Source: Poseidonibacter ostreae (lineage in GTDB: Bacteria > Campylobacterota > Campylobacteria > Campylobacterales > Arcobacteraceae). From it: DNA of 64,000 nt. A model generated the notes under the pieces. The model was given only the letters and a program-made list of their open reading frames with translations. It was not told the DNA's origin and ran no database searches. The translations under genes and the position numbers were made by a program. Positions 30,150-38,357 of this stretch are shown piece after piece. The DNA is taken from positions 1 to 64,000 of the forward strand of contig NZ_WFKJ01000004.1 in NCBI RefSeq assembly GCF_009208075.1, written 5' to 3'. Numbering within the stretch: position 1 is the stretch's first letter; each line of letters begins with the position of its first letter.

Positions 30150-30460
30150 TGAAAGTTGAGATAAAAGACTTAAGCTTTAAATGTATTATAGGAATTCTAG
30201 ATTTCGAGCGAATAAAAAAACAAAAAGTAGTAATAAATATATCTTTTGAATATACATTTAAAAAAGATGAATTTATTGACTATAGTAAAGTATCAGCATT
30301 TATACAAACACAAATGAAAAAGAAAAAGTTTTTACTTATAGAAGATGCGATACTTTACTTTGAAAAAAAACTATATAAAAACTATAAAATAAAAAACCTA
30401 TATATAATGATATCAAAACCAGATATTTTAAAAAACTGTATTGTTTCAGTATCAAACTGA
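30146..30460 (+). CDS. Dihydroneopterin aldolase-like protein (FolB family)
   Basis: A 104-residue protein with the FolB start pattern KVEIKDLSFKCIIGILDFERIKKQKVVINI; the IGI-x-x-x-E-R segment is the family's pterin-binding glutamate region. The C-terminal half (about 70-104, with LYIMISKPDIL) matches the second half of the fold. It is shorter and more diverged than E. coli FolB (122). In Campylobacterota, plsY and a folB-like gene are commonly adjacent. Two adjacent ATGs (30146 and 30149) are possible starts; coupling to plsY favours the first. Confidence 0.8.
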   Translation: MMKVEIKDLSFKCIIGILDFERIKKQKVVINISFEYTFKKDEFIDYSKVSAFIQTQMKKKKFLLIEDAILYFEKKLYKNYKIKNLYIMISKPDILKNCIVSVSN

Positions 30461-30611
30461 AAATAAACTATTCAAACTATACAGACTGTATAAAGCAAAT
30501 AATCAATAATTAAAATATCTAAGTTAAATACTTTAAAAAATTTATAATTTTTCTATTAAAATTAAATAATCCTAAAATCCCAATGTATAAGTATTAACGG
30601 CTTTCTATCTA

Positions 30612-30641
30612 AAATTAACCTTAAATTAACAGTTAAATAAC
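30612..30641 (+). repeat. Three direct repeats at 11-bp spacing upstream of the porin
   Basis: AAATTAAC occurs at 30612-30619 and 30623-30630, and AAATAAC at 30635-30641. The spacing is one helical turn (11-12 bp), so all copies face the same side of DNA. OmpR-family regulators bind such tandem direct repeats upstream of porin promoters. Which regulator acts here is not shown. Confidence 0.5.
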
Positions 30642-30703
30642 AGATAAAACTCTTATTTTAAGAAAACTTTAAAATTTAGTGGTGTAGAATAGCCGTAACG
30701 GGA

Positions 30704-30755
30704 TGTCGGAAAAGGTTCAAATAAATCATTTTGAATGAGTTCGCGCGCTCCGACA
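30704..30755 (+). ncRNA. Structured 5' leader of the porin mRNA (candidate)
   Basis: A closing 7-bp stem (TGTCGGA 30704-30710 with TCCGACA 30749-30755) encloses a second stem (TTCAAA 30716-30721 with TTTGAA 30730-30735) and a GCGCGC segment (30743-30748). This is conspicuously GC-rich for the genome and lies between the likely start site and the ribosome site. It could stabilise the mRNA, act as a small-RNA target or be released as an RNA; none of this is shown by sequence alone. Confidence 0.45.
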
Positions 30756-30792
30756 AACTGAAAAAAGATTTCGAAATTTAGGAGAACAAAAT

Positions 30793-31890
30793 ATGAGAAA
30801 ATTAGCAAAATTAAGTTTAGTAGCTGCAGTAGCAGTAGCAGGATTAACTAACGTAAACGCAGCATCTTTAGAAGAAGCAATCAAAGGTGTAGATGTATCT
30901 GGTCAATTTAGATTTAGAGCAAACGATAGATCTGATACAACTGGATTAACTCCAGCTGCAGGAAATAATGATACTGATGTTGAAATTGAAGTAGGTGTTA
31001 AAGTTCCAGTAACTGAAAATGTTAAAGCCGTATTCAAAATTGATACTACTAGAAATACTACTGATGCAGGAGCTACAAAAGTAACTGGTACTGATAACCA
31101 AGATTATTTAGATATTGAAGATTACTACTTCTCATACAACCAAGGTGCAATAACAGTTAATGCTGGTCAACAAAATATTCCAGGAAGAATTACTGATGGT
31201 GCTCAAGGTGACGGTGTTGTTGCTTTATATAACTTAGGAAACGTTACAGTAGGTGCAGCTGCATTTGCTAACAACTCTTTAAGTACTGAAGAAGATGTTT
31301 ATTCTGTTATTGCAATGGGTACTTTTGGACCTGTTTCTGTATTAGGACAATACGCAGATGTTGTAGATGCTGCAAAAACTTTTAACTTAAAAGCTGATGC
31401 TTCAGTTGCAATGATTAAGATAGGTGCTGAATATACTGAATCTGAAATTGATATGGGACACCCATCATATACTACAGCTGCATTAGCAGATGATAGAAGT
31501 ACAGCTAAAGCTTACGTTTCAGCAAAAGTTGGAATTGTTTCAGCTAAATTATCTTATGCAAAAACAGGAGATAATGGTTCTGGTTCTGTAGCTGAAGAGT
31601 TAGAAGCACCTGCTGAAGCATTATTATGGAATGTTGGTACTTCAGGAAGAGATGATTACTCTGCATTTACAATTGACGCATCTGTAGCAGTTACTCCAGC
31701 TATTTCTTTAAGAGCTGCATATTCTGCAGGTGAAGAAGGAAATAGAATAAATAATGACGTTACTGAAGCATTAGGTCAAATTACTTATAAAGTTGCTAAA
31801 AACTTAACAACTTATGTAAGATTTGCTGATGTTGAAGATAAAGGTTCTGATTATACTAGAGGTAGAGTTGAAGCTAGATACTCTTTCTAA
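30793..31890 (+). CDS. Major outer-membrane porin
   Basis: A 365-residue porin-like beta-barrel. A signal peptide (about 1-24, ending in NVNAA) is followed by SLEEAIKGVDVSGQFRFR, a typical first strand, alternating hydrophobic strands throughout, and a C-terminal ARYSF, with the terminal Phe recognised by the BAM complex. It resembles the Campylobacterota MOMP-type porins in its start, though shorter. Codons are strongly biased to a few AT-rich choices, suggesting high expression. AGGAG lies 8 nt before the ATG. It has its own leader and terminator. Confidence 0.88.
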   Translation: MRKLAKLSLVAAVAVAGLTNVNAASLEEAIKGVDVSGQFRFRANDRSDTTGLTPAAGNNDTDVEIEVGVKVPVTENVKAVFKIDTTRNTTDAGATKVTGTDNQDYLDIEDYYFSYNQGAITVNAGQQNIPGRITDGAQGDGVVALYNLGNVTVGAAAFANNSLSTEEDVYSVIAMGTFGPVSVLGQYADVVDAAKTFNLKADASVAMIKIGAEYTESEIDMGHPSYTTAALADDRSTAKAYVSAKVGIVSAKLSYAKTGDNGSGSVAEELEAPAEALLWNVGTSGRDDYSAFTIDASVAVTPAISLRAAYSAGEEGNRINNDVTEALGQITYKVAKNLTTYVRFADVEDKGSDYTRGRVEARYSF

Positions 31891-31919
31891 TTCTTAGATA
31901 GTATTTTACTAAACTTATT

Positions 31920-31954
31920 AAAGGCTAGAAGATTTATCTTCTAGCCTTTTTTTA
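31920..31954 (+). terminator. Strong terminator after the porin
   Basis: A 14-bp perfect stem (31920-31933 with 31936-31949) with a tight loop is followed by a T tract, 29 nt after the porin stop. Confidence 0.88.
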
Positions 31955-32008
31955 TGTCCTAAAATATAAGAATATTTATGCTAAACTGTTTCTTTTAAAA
32001 GGATTTAT

Positions 32009-32644
32009 ATGAAACTATTAGCACCACTTACAATTACACTTTTTGCAACTACTGCACTTTTTTCACAAACAACAATGTGTTTTAAAGAAAATCACAACTC
32101 AATGTCTACAATCGAAGCTACAAAACTTGATGGTGGAGAGTGTAAAAGTACATACACACTAAATGATATGAAAGCAAAAGGTTGGAGTGTTGATGATATA
32201 AAAATCACAACAAAAGACTCAAAATACAGCTTTATTTATATACTAAAAAAAGGTACTACAACTACTACTTTAGTAGCTGCAAATGCGAACTTAAATCAAA
32301 AAGACTTAGAAGATAAGATTTTAAAAAGACTTGAAGATAAAAAAGTTCAAGAAGAAAAAGAGTTAAAAATAGAAAAAATACTTAAAAGTAAAATTGAAGG
32401 TAAAGAAATCTATATAAACAAATGTCAATCATGTCATGGAGATAAAGGTGAAATATCAGCTTATAATGTAGCAAAACCTTTAAAAGATCTTTCACTTGAT
32501 GATATGGAACATGCTATTGGTCAATACACAAATAGAAGTGATTATGGATATGATTATAATATGGTTATGAAACCAATTGCTGCAAATACAACTAAAGCAC
32601 AATTAGCAAAAATAAAAGATTATTTAGACTCAGTAAACAAATAA
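32009..32644 (+). CDS. Periplasmic monohaem cytochrome c domain protein
   Basis: A 211-residue protein with a signal peptide (about 1-19), an N-terminal domain of unknown type (about 20-90, with two cysteines, at TMCFKE and GGECKS, that could form a disulphide), a charged helical linker (about 95-128) and a class I cytochrome c domain with CQSCH at residues 139-143. A methionine in the segment NMVMKPIA could be the distal ligand. It probably carries electrons in the periplasm. It stands alone between the porin and prfB. Confidence 0.8.
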   Translation: MKLLAPLTITLFATTALFSQTTMCFKENHNSMSTIEATKLDGGECKSTYTLNDMKAKGWSVDDIKITTKDSKYSFIYILKKGTTTTTLVAANANLNQKDLEDKILKRLEDKKVQEEKELKIEKILKSKIEGKEIYINKCQSCHGDKGEISAYNVAKPLKDLSLDDMEHAIGQYTNRSDYGYDYNMVMKPIAANTTKAQLAKIKDYLDSVNK

Positions 32645-32683
32645 ACATATAAAATGAAAAATAAACACTAGGACTATATATAA

Positions 32684-33778
32684 GTGGACGCATACGAATA
32701 TTCGCAAATTTTAAAACTATTAAATACTAAATTAGAAAATATTGAAAGTATTTTAAAACCTGATTTATTAAGAATCAGATTAGATGAAATCATAAATCTA
32801 GAAGCAGACCAAAACTTTTGGAATGATGTAGCAAATGCTACAAAAATTGGTATTGAAAAAAATAGAATATTATCAAAACTTTCTAAGTTTAATAAAGCAA
32901 ATGAAGCTCTAAGTGGAACAAATGAACTTTATGAATTAGCAACTAGTGAAAAAGATGAAGAAACATTTGAACTTCTTTTTGAAGAAGCCCAAGATTTAGA
33001 AGAGCTTATTAAATCTACAGAAATACAAGTAATGCTTTCAAATCCTGATGATGCTTCAAATGCAATCGTTACTATTCATCCAGGAGCTGGAGGAACAGAA
33101 TCACAAGATTGGGCTGCAATGCTTTATAGAATGTATTTAAGATGGGCAGAGAGACAAAACTTTAAGATTGAACCTCTTGATTACCAACCAGGAGAGGAAG
33201 CTGGTATCAAAGATGTGTCATTTATTATAAAAGGTGAAAATGCCTATGGATATTTAAAAACAGAAAATGGTATTCATAGACTTGTTCGTATCTCACCTTT
33301 TGATTCAAACTCAAAAAGACATACTTCTTTTGCTTCAGTTCTTGTAAGTCCAGAAGTTGATGATAATATTGATATTGAAATAGAAGATAAAGATATTAGA
33401 ATTGATACATATAGAGCAAGTGGAGCTGGTGGTCAACATGTTAATAAAACAGAAAGTGCTATTAGAATCACACATATAGAAACAAATATAGTAGTTCAAT
33501 GTCAAAATGACAGATCTCAACACAAAAATAAAGCAAGTGCCTTAAAGATGTTAAAATCACGTCTTTATGAGTTTGAATTAGAAAAACAGCAAGCAGCAAA
33601 AGATGGTGTTGAAAAGTCAGAAATTGGTTGGGGACATCAAATCAGATCTTATGTAATGCAACCATATCAACAAGTAAAAGATACAAGAAGCAATATTGGA
33701 TACTCAAATGTAGATGCAATACTTGATGGAGATATTACAAAAATAATAGAGGACGTTTTAATTTCTAATTTAAAGTAG
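32684..33778 (+). CDS. prfB: Peptide chain release factor 2
   Basis: RF2 terminates translation at UGA and UAA. It starts at GTG 32684. The stop-recognition motif is SPF (in [14 protein letters not shown]) and the catalytic GGQ is at residues 249-251 ([16 protein letters not shown]). The gene is a single open frame of 364 residues, so it lacks the internal UGA frameshift site of many bacterial prfB genes. Its last 12 codons are duplicated as a relic 1,021 nt downstream, past the rhuM-fic gene. Confidence 0.96.
   Translation: MDAYEYSQILKLLNTKLENIESILKPDLLRIRLDEIINLEADQNFWNDVANATKIGIEKNRILSKLSKFNKANEALSGTNELYELATSEKDEETFELLFEEAQDLEELIKSTEIQVMLSNPDDASNAIVTIHPGAGGTESQDWAAMLYRMYLRWAERQNFKIEPLDYQPGEEAGIKDVSFIIKGENAYGYLKTENGIHRLVRISPFDSNSKRHTSFASVLVSPEVDDNIDIEIEDKDIRIDTYRASGAGGQHVNKTESAIRITHIETNIVVQCQNDRSQHKNKASALKMLKSRLYEFELEKQQAAKDGVEKSEIGWGHQIRSYVMQPYQQVKDTRSNIGYSNVDAILDGDITKIIEDVLISNLK
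33740..33778 (+). repeat. Left copy of a prfB 3'-end duplication
   Basis: The last 12 codons and stop of the functional prfB ([12 protein letters not shown]-stop). The same stretch recurs at 34761-34799. Over the 25 nt ending just after the stop (33755-33779 against 34776-34800), 22 positions agree. Confidence 0.7.
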
Positions 33779-33793
33779 TAAGAATGGTTCAAA

Positions 33794-34768
33794 ATGGAAA
33801 ATAAAATAGAAATATATCAAGCAGCAAATGGTCAAATAGAGTTTAAAAGTGATAGTGAACATGAAACTATTTGGGCAAACCAAAAACAAATTGCAGAGTT
33901 ATTTGGTACAAAAATTCCTGCTATTAATAAACATATTAAAAATATAATTGATGATCAAGAACTTGACTATTCAACTATTTCCAAAATGGAAATAGTTCAA
34001 AAAGAAGGGAAAAGGGAAGTTTCAAGAAAAGTTGACTTTTATAATTTAGATATGATTATAGCCATTGGATATAGAGTCAATTCAAAATTAGCAACAAACT
34101 TTAGAAAATGGGCAACTTCTATTTTAAAAAGTTATCTACTAGATGGATATGCAATAAATGAAAATAAAATAAAGCAAACAAAAACTATTTTAAATAATTT
34201 AAAACAAACTATAGAATTTTTAGCTACAAAAGAAATTGGAGAAGAAAAAGAAATTTTATCACTTCTTCAAAACTACACAAAAACACTAAGTCTTCTTGAA
34301 AACTATGACAAATCAACTATAGAAGATTTTGATGGAAAAACTTCAAGATATGAATTAAGTTATGAAGAGACTAAAAAAGTTATCTCAACATTAAAATCAA
34401 ACCTTATGGCAAAAAAAGAAGCAAGTGAACTTTTTGGAAATGAAAAAGATAATCATCTTAAAGGTATTATTGGAAATCTTTACCAAACCTTTGGAGGAGT
34501 TGAGCTTTATCCAAGTATTGAAGATAAAGCTTCGAATTTAATATATTTTATAATTAAAGATCATCCCTTTAATGATGGAAACAAAAGAACAGCATCTTTT
34601 TTATTTGTTTATTTCTTAGATAAATGTAATTATCTATACAAAGAAAATGGAGAAAAAAAGATAAATGAAAATGCTCTAACAGCACTTACTTTACTAATAG
34701 CATCAAGTAATCCAAAAGAGAAAAATATTTTAATAAAGCTTATAAAGCATCTTATCTTTGAAAATTAA
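33794..34768 (+). CDS. RhuM/Fic-Doc fusion protein
   Basis: A 324-residue two-domain protein. The N-terminal half (about 1-115) matches RhuM-type proteins: a start with IEIYQAANGQIEF, then TIWANQKQIAELFG and a KVDFYNLDMIIAIGYRVNS segment. The C-terminal half is Fic/Doc, with HPFNDGNKR at residues 257-265. That is the Doc form (HxFx(D/N)xNKR) rather than the AMP-transferring HxFxxGNxRxxR; the last Arg is a Ser. Doc phosphorylates EF-Tu, but the target here is unknown. No phd-like antitoxin gene adjoins it. It begins 15 nt after prfB and ends inside a relic of prfB, indicating acquisition. Confidence 0.85.
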   Translation: MENKIEIYQAANGQIEFKSDSEHETIWANQKQIAELFGTKIPAINKHIKNIIDDQELDYSTISKMEIVQKEGKREVSRKVDFYNLDMIIAIGYRVNSKLATNFRKWATSILKSYLLDGYAINENKIKQTKTILNNLKQTIEFLATKEIGEEKEILSLLQNYTKTLSLLENYDKSTIEDFDGKTSRYELSYEETKKVISTLKSNLMAKKEASELFGNEKDNHLKGIIGNLYQTFGGVELYPSIEDKASNLIYFIIKDHPFNDGNKRTASFLFVYFLDKCNYLYKENGEKKINENALTALTLLIASSNPKEKNILIKLIKHLIFEN

Positions 34769-34799
34769 AGAATATGTTTTAATCTCAAATTTAAAATAG
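34761..34799 (+). repeat. Right copy: relic of the prfB 3' end
   Basis: Read in the prfB frame this encodes KIKEYVLISNLK-stop, with 10 of 12 residues identical to the end of RF2. Within the last seven codons the three nucleotide differences are all synonymous (ATT/ATC, TCT/TCA, AAG/AAA). The rhuM-fic stop (34766-34768) lies inside it, so the junction is near 34760. It has no start and is not a gene. Confidence 0.7.
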
Positions 34800-34812
34800 T
34801 TATTGTTTAAGT

Positions 34813-37173
34813 TTACCTATTGCATATCGTTGAATATGGACAATAGGTACAAACTACTTTTTCTTCACACTTTTGGAAACTTATCTCTTTTTTTGATAAC
34901 TCTTTAATCTCTGAGAATTTTTGAGTTAATAATTCTAACTTTTTATCTAGTGCTATTTCTTCTTCTAGTTTTGTATTATTTAAATCATAATAAAAAGCAT
35001 TAACTTTATCTGTTTTATATATTTCACTCATAGCCAAATAATAAAATTCTAATTGGAAATCTTTTGATTTTTCATAATTTTTTAGAGAATCAATTTTCAA
35101 AGAACTTGATGTTTTATAATCAATTACCTCATAAGTATCTTCAAAAATATCAACTCTATCAATAACACCTTTTATTTTAATATCATCAAAAATAATATTA
35201 AAATTCTTTTCAAGTGCTATAATTTTTCTATTTTCTAGTCTTTGTTTATCATAAAGATAAAAATCATAAAGTTTCTTTTTCCAAATCTCTAAATCAAGTG
35301 CTAAAAAAGGATTTGAAGTTCTATATTCATAAAATAAATCTTCAATAATTTTATATGATAAATCATTTGACTGATTGATATAATATTTTTCTAAAATAGA
35401 GTGAACAATACTTCCTAATTCAAAACCTTTTGGTTTTAGTGAAATTGTATGCTCTTTTATTTTTAAAATATGTTGAAAATAAAACTTTCTTTTACACTCT
35501 AAAAAGTTTTTAAATGAAGTTGCTGACCATTCAAACTGTGTCAAGTCAATATTTTTTATAATATCACCTTCAAAATGAGTGATATTGTGATTATTGTATA
35601 GAATATGTTTATATAAATTATCACTTCGATTTGTATCAATTTTATTTGGAAATAACTCATTTGCAAATCTTGAAATTTGATTTGTGTCTGAGTTCACATA
35701 ACAAATATAAAGATTACGTGAAGAATCTATCAATCTTTTATAGTAATATTTTTGTAAAGATTCTCTATCTTGTGAAGTAGGAAGATTTGCAATACTTTTT
35801 ATTTTTGTTGATAAAAACTTATCTTTTATAGATCGCTTAGGAATAAAGTTTTCATTAAAATCACAAATAATCACAGTATCAAAACTAACAGCTCTAGTCT
35901 CTAATAATCCTAAAACAGTAACTTTTCCTGAGTTTACATCATCAAGAGTTATTTTAGATATTTTTTGTAAAAATATTTTATATAAATCTTTTACTAAAAT
36001 ACTGTTTTCATTTGAAAAAAGAAGGAAATTTAACTTATAAATTACTTCATCATACTTTTCAATAATCTCAATATTTTCTTCATTTGATTTTATATATGCA
36101 CAAATAAAATCAAAATTTTCTTTTGTACAGATTTTATTCCATATAGTTTTTATCTCTTTATCTATAAAAGTTTTTTCAATTTTTAAATACTCTAAATTAG
36201 AAAGATTTTTTACTTCATCTTCATTTAGATATGAGTTTATAGCATAAGCTACTTGATATAACTTATAATTTTTAATATTTCTTCCCATAGCATAGTTAAA
36301 ATACTGTTCATTATCAAATAACTGAAGCCAAGAGGCAAAACTCTCATCTGGTAATACCAAAGCTATATTAGATGGATTAACTCCATTTGATACAGCTTTT
36401 GTGATACTTGATTTTATATATGCGATTTGATTTATTCTTGAATTGAAACCTTTTATATCAAGAGATATCAGATTATTTTCTATTTCATCTTTGTTGATTA
36501 AAGATTTATTAGAAAGTGAGATTTCATATTTTTTATTTAGCTCAATTTTCTCTTCTAAAAAATCAAATTTTTCTAAAGATTTTTGATTATATTCATTTGA
36601 ATAAAAACTTATATTTAAATCTACAATTGAAGCAATATCTTTGATAATATCAAACTCAACATTTGTAAAATATCCTTCAAATATAAAATCAATACAATCA
36701 AATCTTTTTAAAAAATTTTTATTTATTTTATAGTGCATTGACATATTAACTCTATCAACACAAGAATTCTCATCTAAGATATTAATATAATTTTTTCTGA
36801 TTTGTTCTAAGATTGATAAGTGTTCGTTAAAATATTCGTATGTATCAGCATCTCTAATTTTACTTATTTCAACTTTCTCACTTGATAATTCAAGAAAAAA
36901 ACGATAAATATAATCATTTTGTTTTAAAAATTTTGTAAAGTTGTCTGAGATTCCGAGTTTTTTTATATCAGTATTTTTGATAGATTCTTTTAAGTACAAA
37001 AATCTTTGTTCTTCATCAATATATTTTTTATTATCAAAAGATATTGATTTTTTTAAAAACTCATCAATTGTAAGTATTGATGGTAACAAAGTATTTTTGT
37101 CTTTTTGTAAGGATATAAAAGATCTTACAGCTCTTGATGTTGGAAAAACTAAAAGTTTTTGTTTAGTTTGCAT
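34813..37173 (-). CDS. addB: AddB-like helicase-nuclease subunit (PD-(D/E)XK, Fe-S)
   Basis: A 786-residue protein of the AddB type, part of the AddAB complex that resects double-strand breaks for RecA. The C-terminal nuclease has VIDYKTSSSLKI (about 678-690), and the chain ends in CxxCxxxxxC (CTYCPYSTIC), the cysteines that with an upstream Cys hold an iron-sulphur cluster. The N-terminal region has a degenerate helicase fold with little conserved ATP motif. It overlaps the FixH-like gene by 11 nt. addA is not adjacent; the prfB/rhuM-fic side follows instead. Confidence 0.82.
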   Translation of the reverse strand: MQTKQKLLVFPTSRAVRSFISLQKDKNTLLPSILTIDEFLKKSISFDNKKYIDEEQRFLYLKESIKNTDIKKLGISDNFTKFLKQNDYIYRFFLELSSEKVEISKIRDADTYEYFNEHLSILEQIRKNYINILDENSCVDRVNMSMHYKINKNFLKRFDCIDFIFEGYFTNVEFDIIKDIASIVDLNISFYSNEYNQKSLEKFDFLEEKIELNKKYEISLSNKSLINKDEIENNLISLDIKGFNSRINQIAYIKSSITKAVSNGVNPSNIALVLPDESFASWLQLFDNEQYFNYAMGRNIKNYKLYQVAYAINSYLNEDEVKNLSNLEYLKIEKTFIDKEIKTIWNKICTKENFDFICAYIKSNEENIEIIEKYDEVIYKLNFLLFSNENSILVKDLYKIFLQKISKITLDDVNSGKVTVLGLLETRAVSFDTVIICDFNENFIPKRSIKDKFLSTKIKSIANLPTSQDRESLQKYYYKRLIDSSRNLYICYVNSDTNQISRFANELFPNKIDTNRSDNLYKHILYNNHNITHFEGDIIKNIDLTQFEWSATSFKNFLECKRKFYFQHILKIKEHTISLKPKGFELGSIVHSILEKYYINQSNDLSYKIIEDLFYEYRTSNPFLALDLEIWKKKLYDFYLYDKQRLENRKIIALEKNFNIIFDDIKIKGVIDRVDIFEDTYEVIDYKTSSSLKIDSLKNYEKSKDFQLEFYYLAMSEIYKTDKVNAFYYDLNNTKLEEEIALDKKLELLTQKFSEIKELSKKEISFQKCEEKVVCTYCPYSTICNR

Positions 37174-37720
37174 TTGTCTTTATATAAATTGATCCTGTTG
37201 TACCATCAACTCTAAAGCTACCTGTAATATTCCAATTGTTTTTATCAGTAATTTCAAATGATGTTGTATATTCATTTTCATTATTCTTAAAGTTATCATT
37301 TTTAAGAAGTATATCAAACTTATTTGAAATACTTTTTGTAACTTTTAATAAAACATCAACACTCTTTTTTTCTTTTGTAACTTTATCACGAACAACTAAT
37401 ATTAAATCATTCTTTCCATATTTTAATAAATTTTTATGTAAAGATTTTTTTTCTAAAACTCTTTGAGAGTATTTAATATCATCTGTTGTTAAATCAAAAT
37501 CTTTACCATTTATATTAAGATTAAAATCATACTTTTTTAAGAAAATTTGATTTGAAATCATAATAGTATTATAGTTAGCATCTACATCTTGGTAGCTTCT
37601 TAAAAAACTTTCATCTTCATTTACAGGAAGTTTAATTGCACTCATAACAGTCCAAATAATCATTCCTAATGTAAAAGTAAATATACTAATAAATAGTAAT
37701 GGCCAATAGTTTCTTTTCAT
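37163..37720 (-). CDS. FixH/CcoH-like cbb3 oxidase assembly protein
   Basis: A 185-residue protein with an N-terminal membrane segment (about 5-27, MKRNYWPLLFISIFTFTLG) and a periplasmic beta-rich domain. The start with a Trp-Pro, the PVNEDESFLRSYQDVDANYN motif and FRVDGTTGS near the end fit FixH/CcoH proteins, which help assemble cbb3 oxidase. It is the last cco-linked gene before addB and overlaps it by 11 nt; it begins right at the stop of the gene upstream. Confidence 0.75.
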   Translation of the reverse strand: MKRNYWPLLFISIFTFTLGMIIWTVMSAIKLPVNEDESFLRSYQDVDANYNTIMISNQIFLKKYDFNLNINGKDFDLTTDDIKYSQRVLEKKSLHKNLLKYGKNDLILVVRDKVTKEKKSVDVLLKVTKSISNKFDILLKNDNFKNNENEYTTSFEITDKNNWNITGSFRVDGTTGSIYIKTNAN

Positions 37721-38356
37721 CTATTTTCTTCTCTTTTCTCTTAAAACAACAAATGTATAAACCAATAGCCCAATAACAACTAGAGTATACATCATTACTC
37801 TCCATATTGTACTTGCTATTTTACCTTGACTTCCTATACTTGTTTCTAATTTTATATTTTTATCTTCAGCTATAATATCTGCCATAGCAGCATAACCATT
37901 TAATGTTGCTGCACTTACTTTTGCAAATAATGTATTTTTATCTTTTGAAGCTAGTAGTGGTACTACATATCCATCTAAAATATCATTTTTATCTATAATT
38001 TTTTCTAAACTTTTACTTACTAGTAAATTAACATGTTGTTCTTCAATTGACATAGTCATTAAAGCATATGGTTCTTTTAATACTTTTAATACTTGTGCTT
38101 CATGATTTTTTAGATAGATAATCTTATCTTCACCTTTAATCTTTTGACCTAAACCATAAGTAGATTTTACATAAAGGTAAATATTTACACCTAATTTTTC
38201 TTTAGATTCTAAACCCATTTGAGTGATTTTTTCTTTTGCTCTTGGATCAATTAATCCATCGTCACTTAAGATAAACTCATTTGCTGATATATTTTGTGAT
38301 AAAAAAAATAGGAGTGAAAAAATCACTCCTATTCTTAAACTTTTAATAGTCTTCAT
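37721..38356 (-). CDS. Uncharacterised cbb3-linked membrane protein (TPM-like)
   Basis: A 211-residue protein with a signal peptide (about 1-25, ending NISANE), a periplasmic domain (about 26-175) and a C-terminal membrane segment (about 186-205) followed by basic residues. The start ILSDDGLIDPRAKEKITQMG and the strand NIYLYVKSTYGLG resemble TPM-type domains, whose role is unsettled. Position in the cco cluster suggests a part in oxidase assembly or repair, which is inference. Confidence 0.7.
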   Translation of the reverse strand: MKTIKSLRIGVIFSLLFFLSQNISANEFILSDDGLIDPRAKEKITQMGLESKEKLGVNIYLYVKSTYGLGQKIKGEDKIIYLKNHEAQVLKVLKEPYALMTMSIEEQHVNLLVSKSLEKIIDKNDILDGYVVPLLASKDKNTLFAKVSAATLNGYAAMADIIAEDKNIKLETSIGSQGKIASTIWRVMMYTLVVIGLLVYTFVVLREKRRK

Positions 38357-38357
38357 A

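Larger units (their letters stand above)
30461..30792 (+). promoter_or_regulatory. 332-bp upstream region of the porin gene
   Basis: This stretch holds no gene. From left to right: a small stem at the folB stop (30444-30462), a 15-bp palindrome (30478-30492, TATACAG-A-CTGTATA), three AAA(T)TAAC repeats at 11-bp spacing (30612-30641), a candidate -10 TAGAAT (30685-30690), then a GC-rich folded leader (30704-30755) and AGGAG before the porin ATG. The whole reads as a regulated porin promoter with a structured 5' UTR; regulators are inferred. Confidence 0.55.

Noticed and set aside
30478-30492. 15-bp palindrome TATACAG-A-CTGTATA after folB
   Set aside because: Perfect but about 190 bp from the porin -10 and not repeated; recorded in the upstream-region entry but not enough to assign a regulator.
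32684-33778. Programmed frameshift in prfB
   Set aside because: Many bacterial prfB genes have an in-frame UGA near codon 26, but here the frame is open throughout, so no frameshift is needed.
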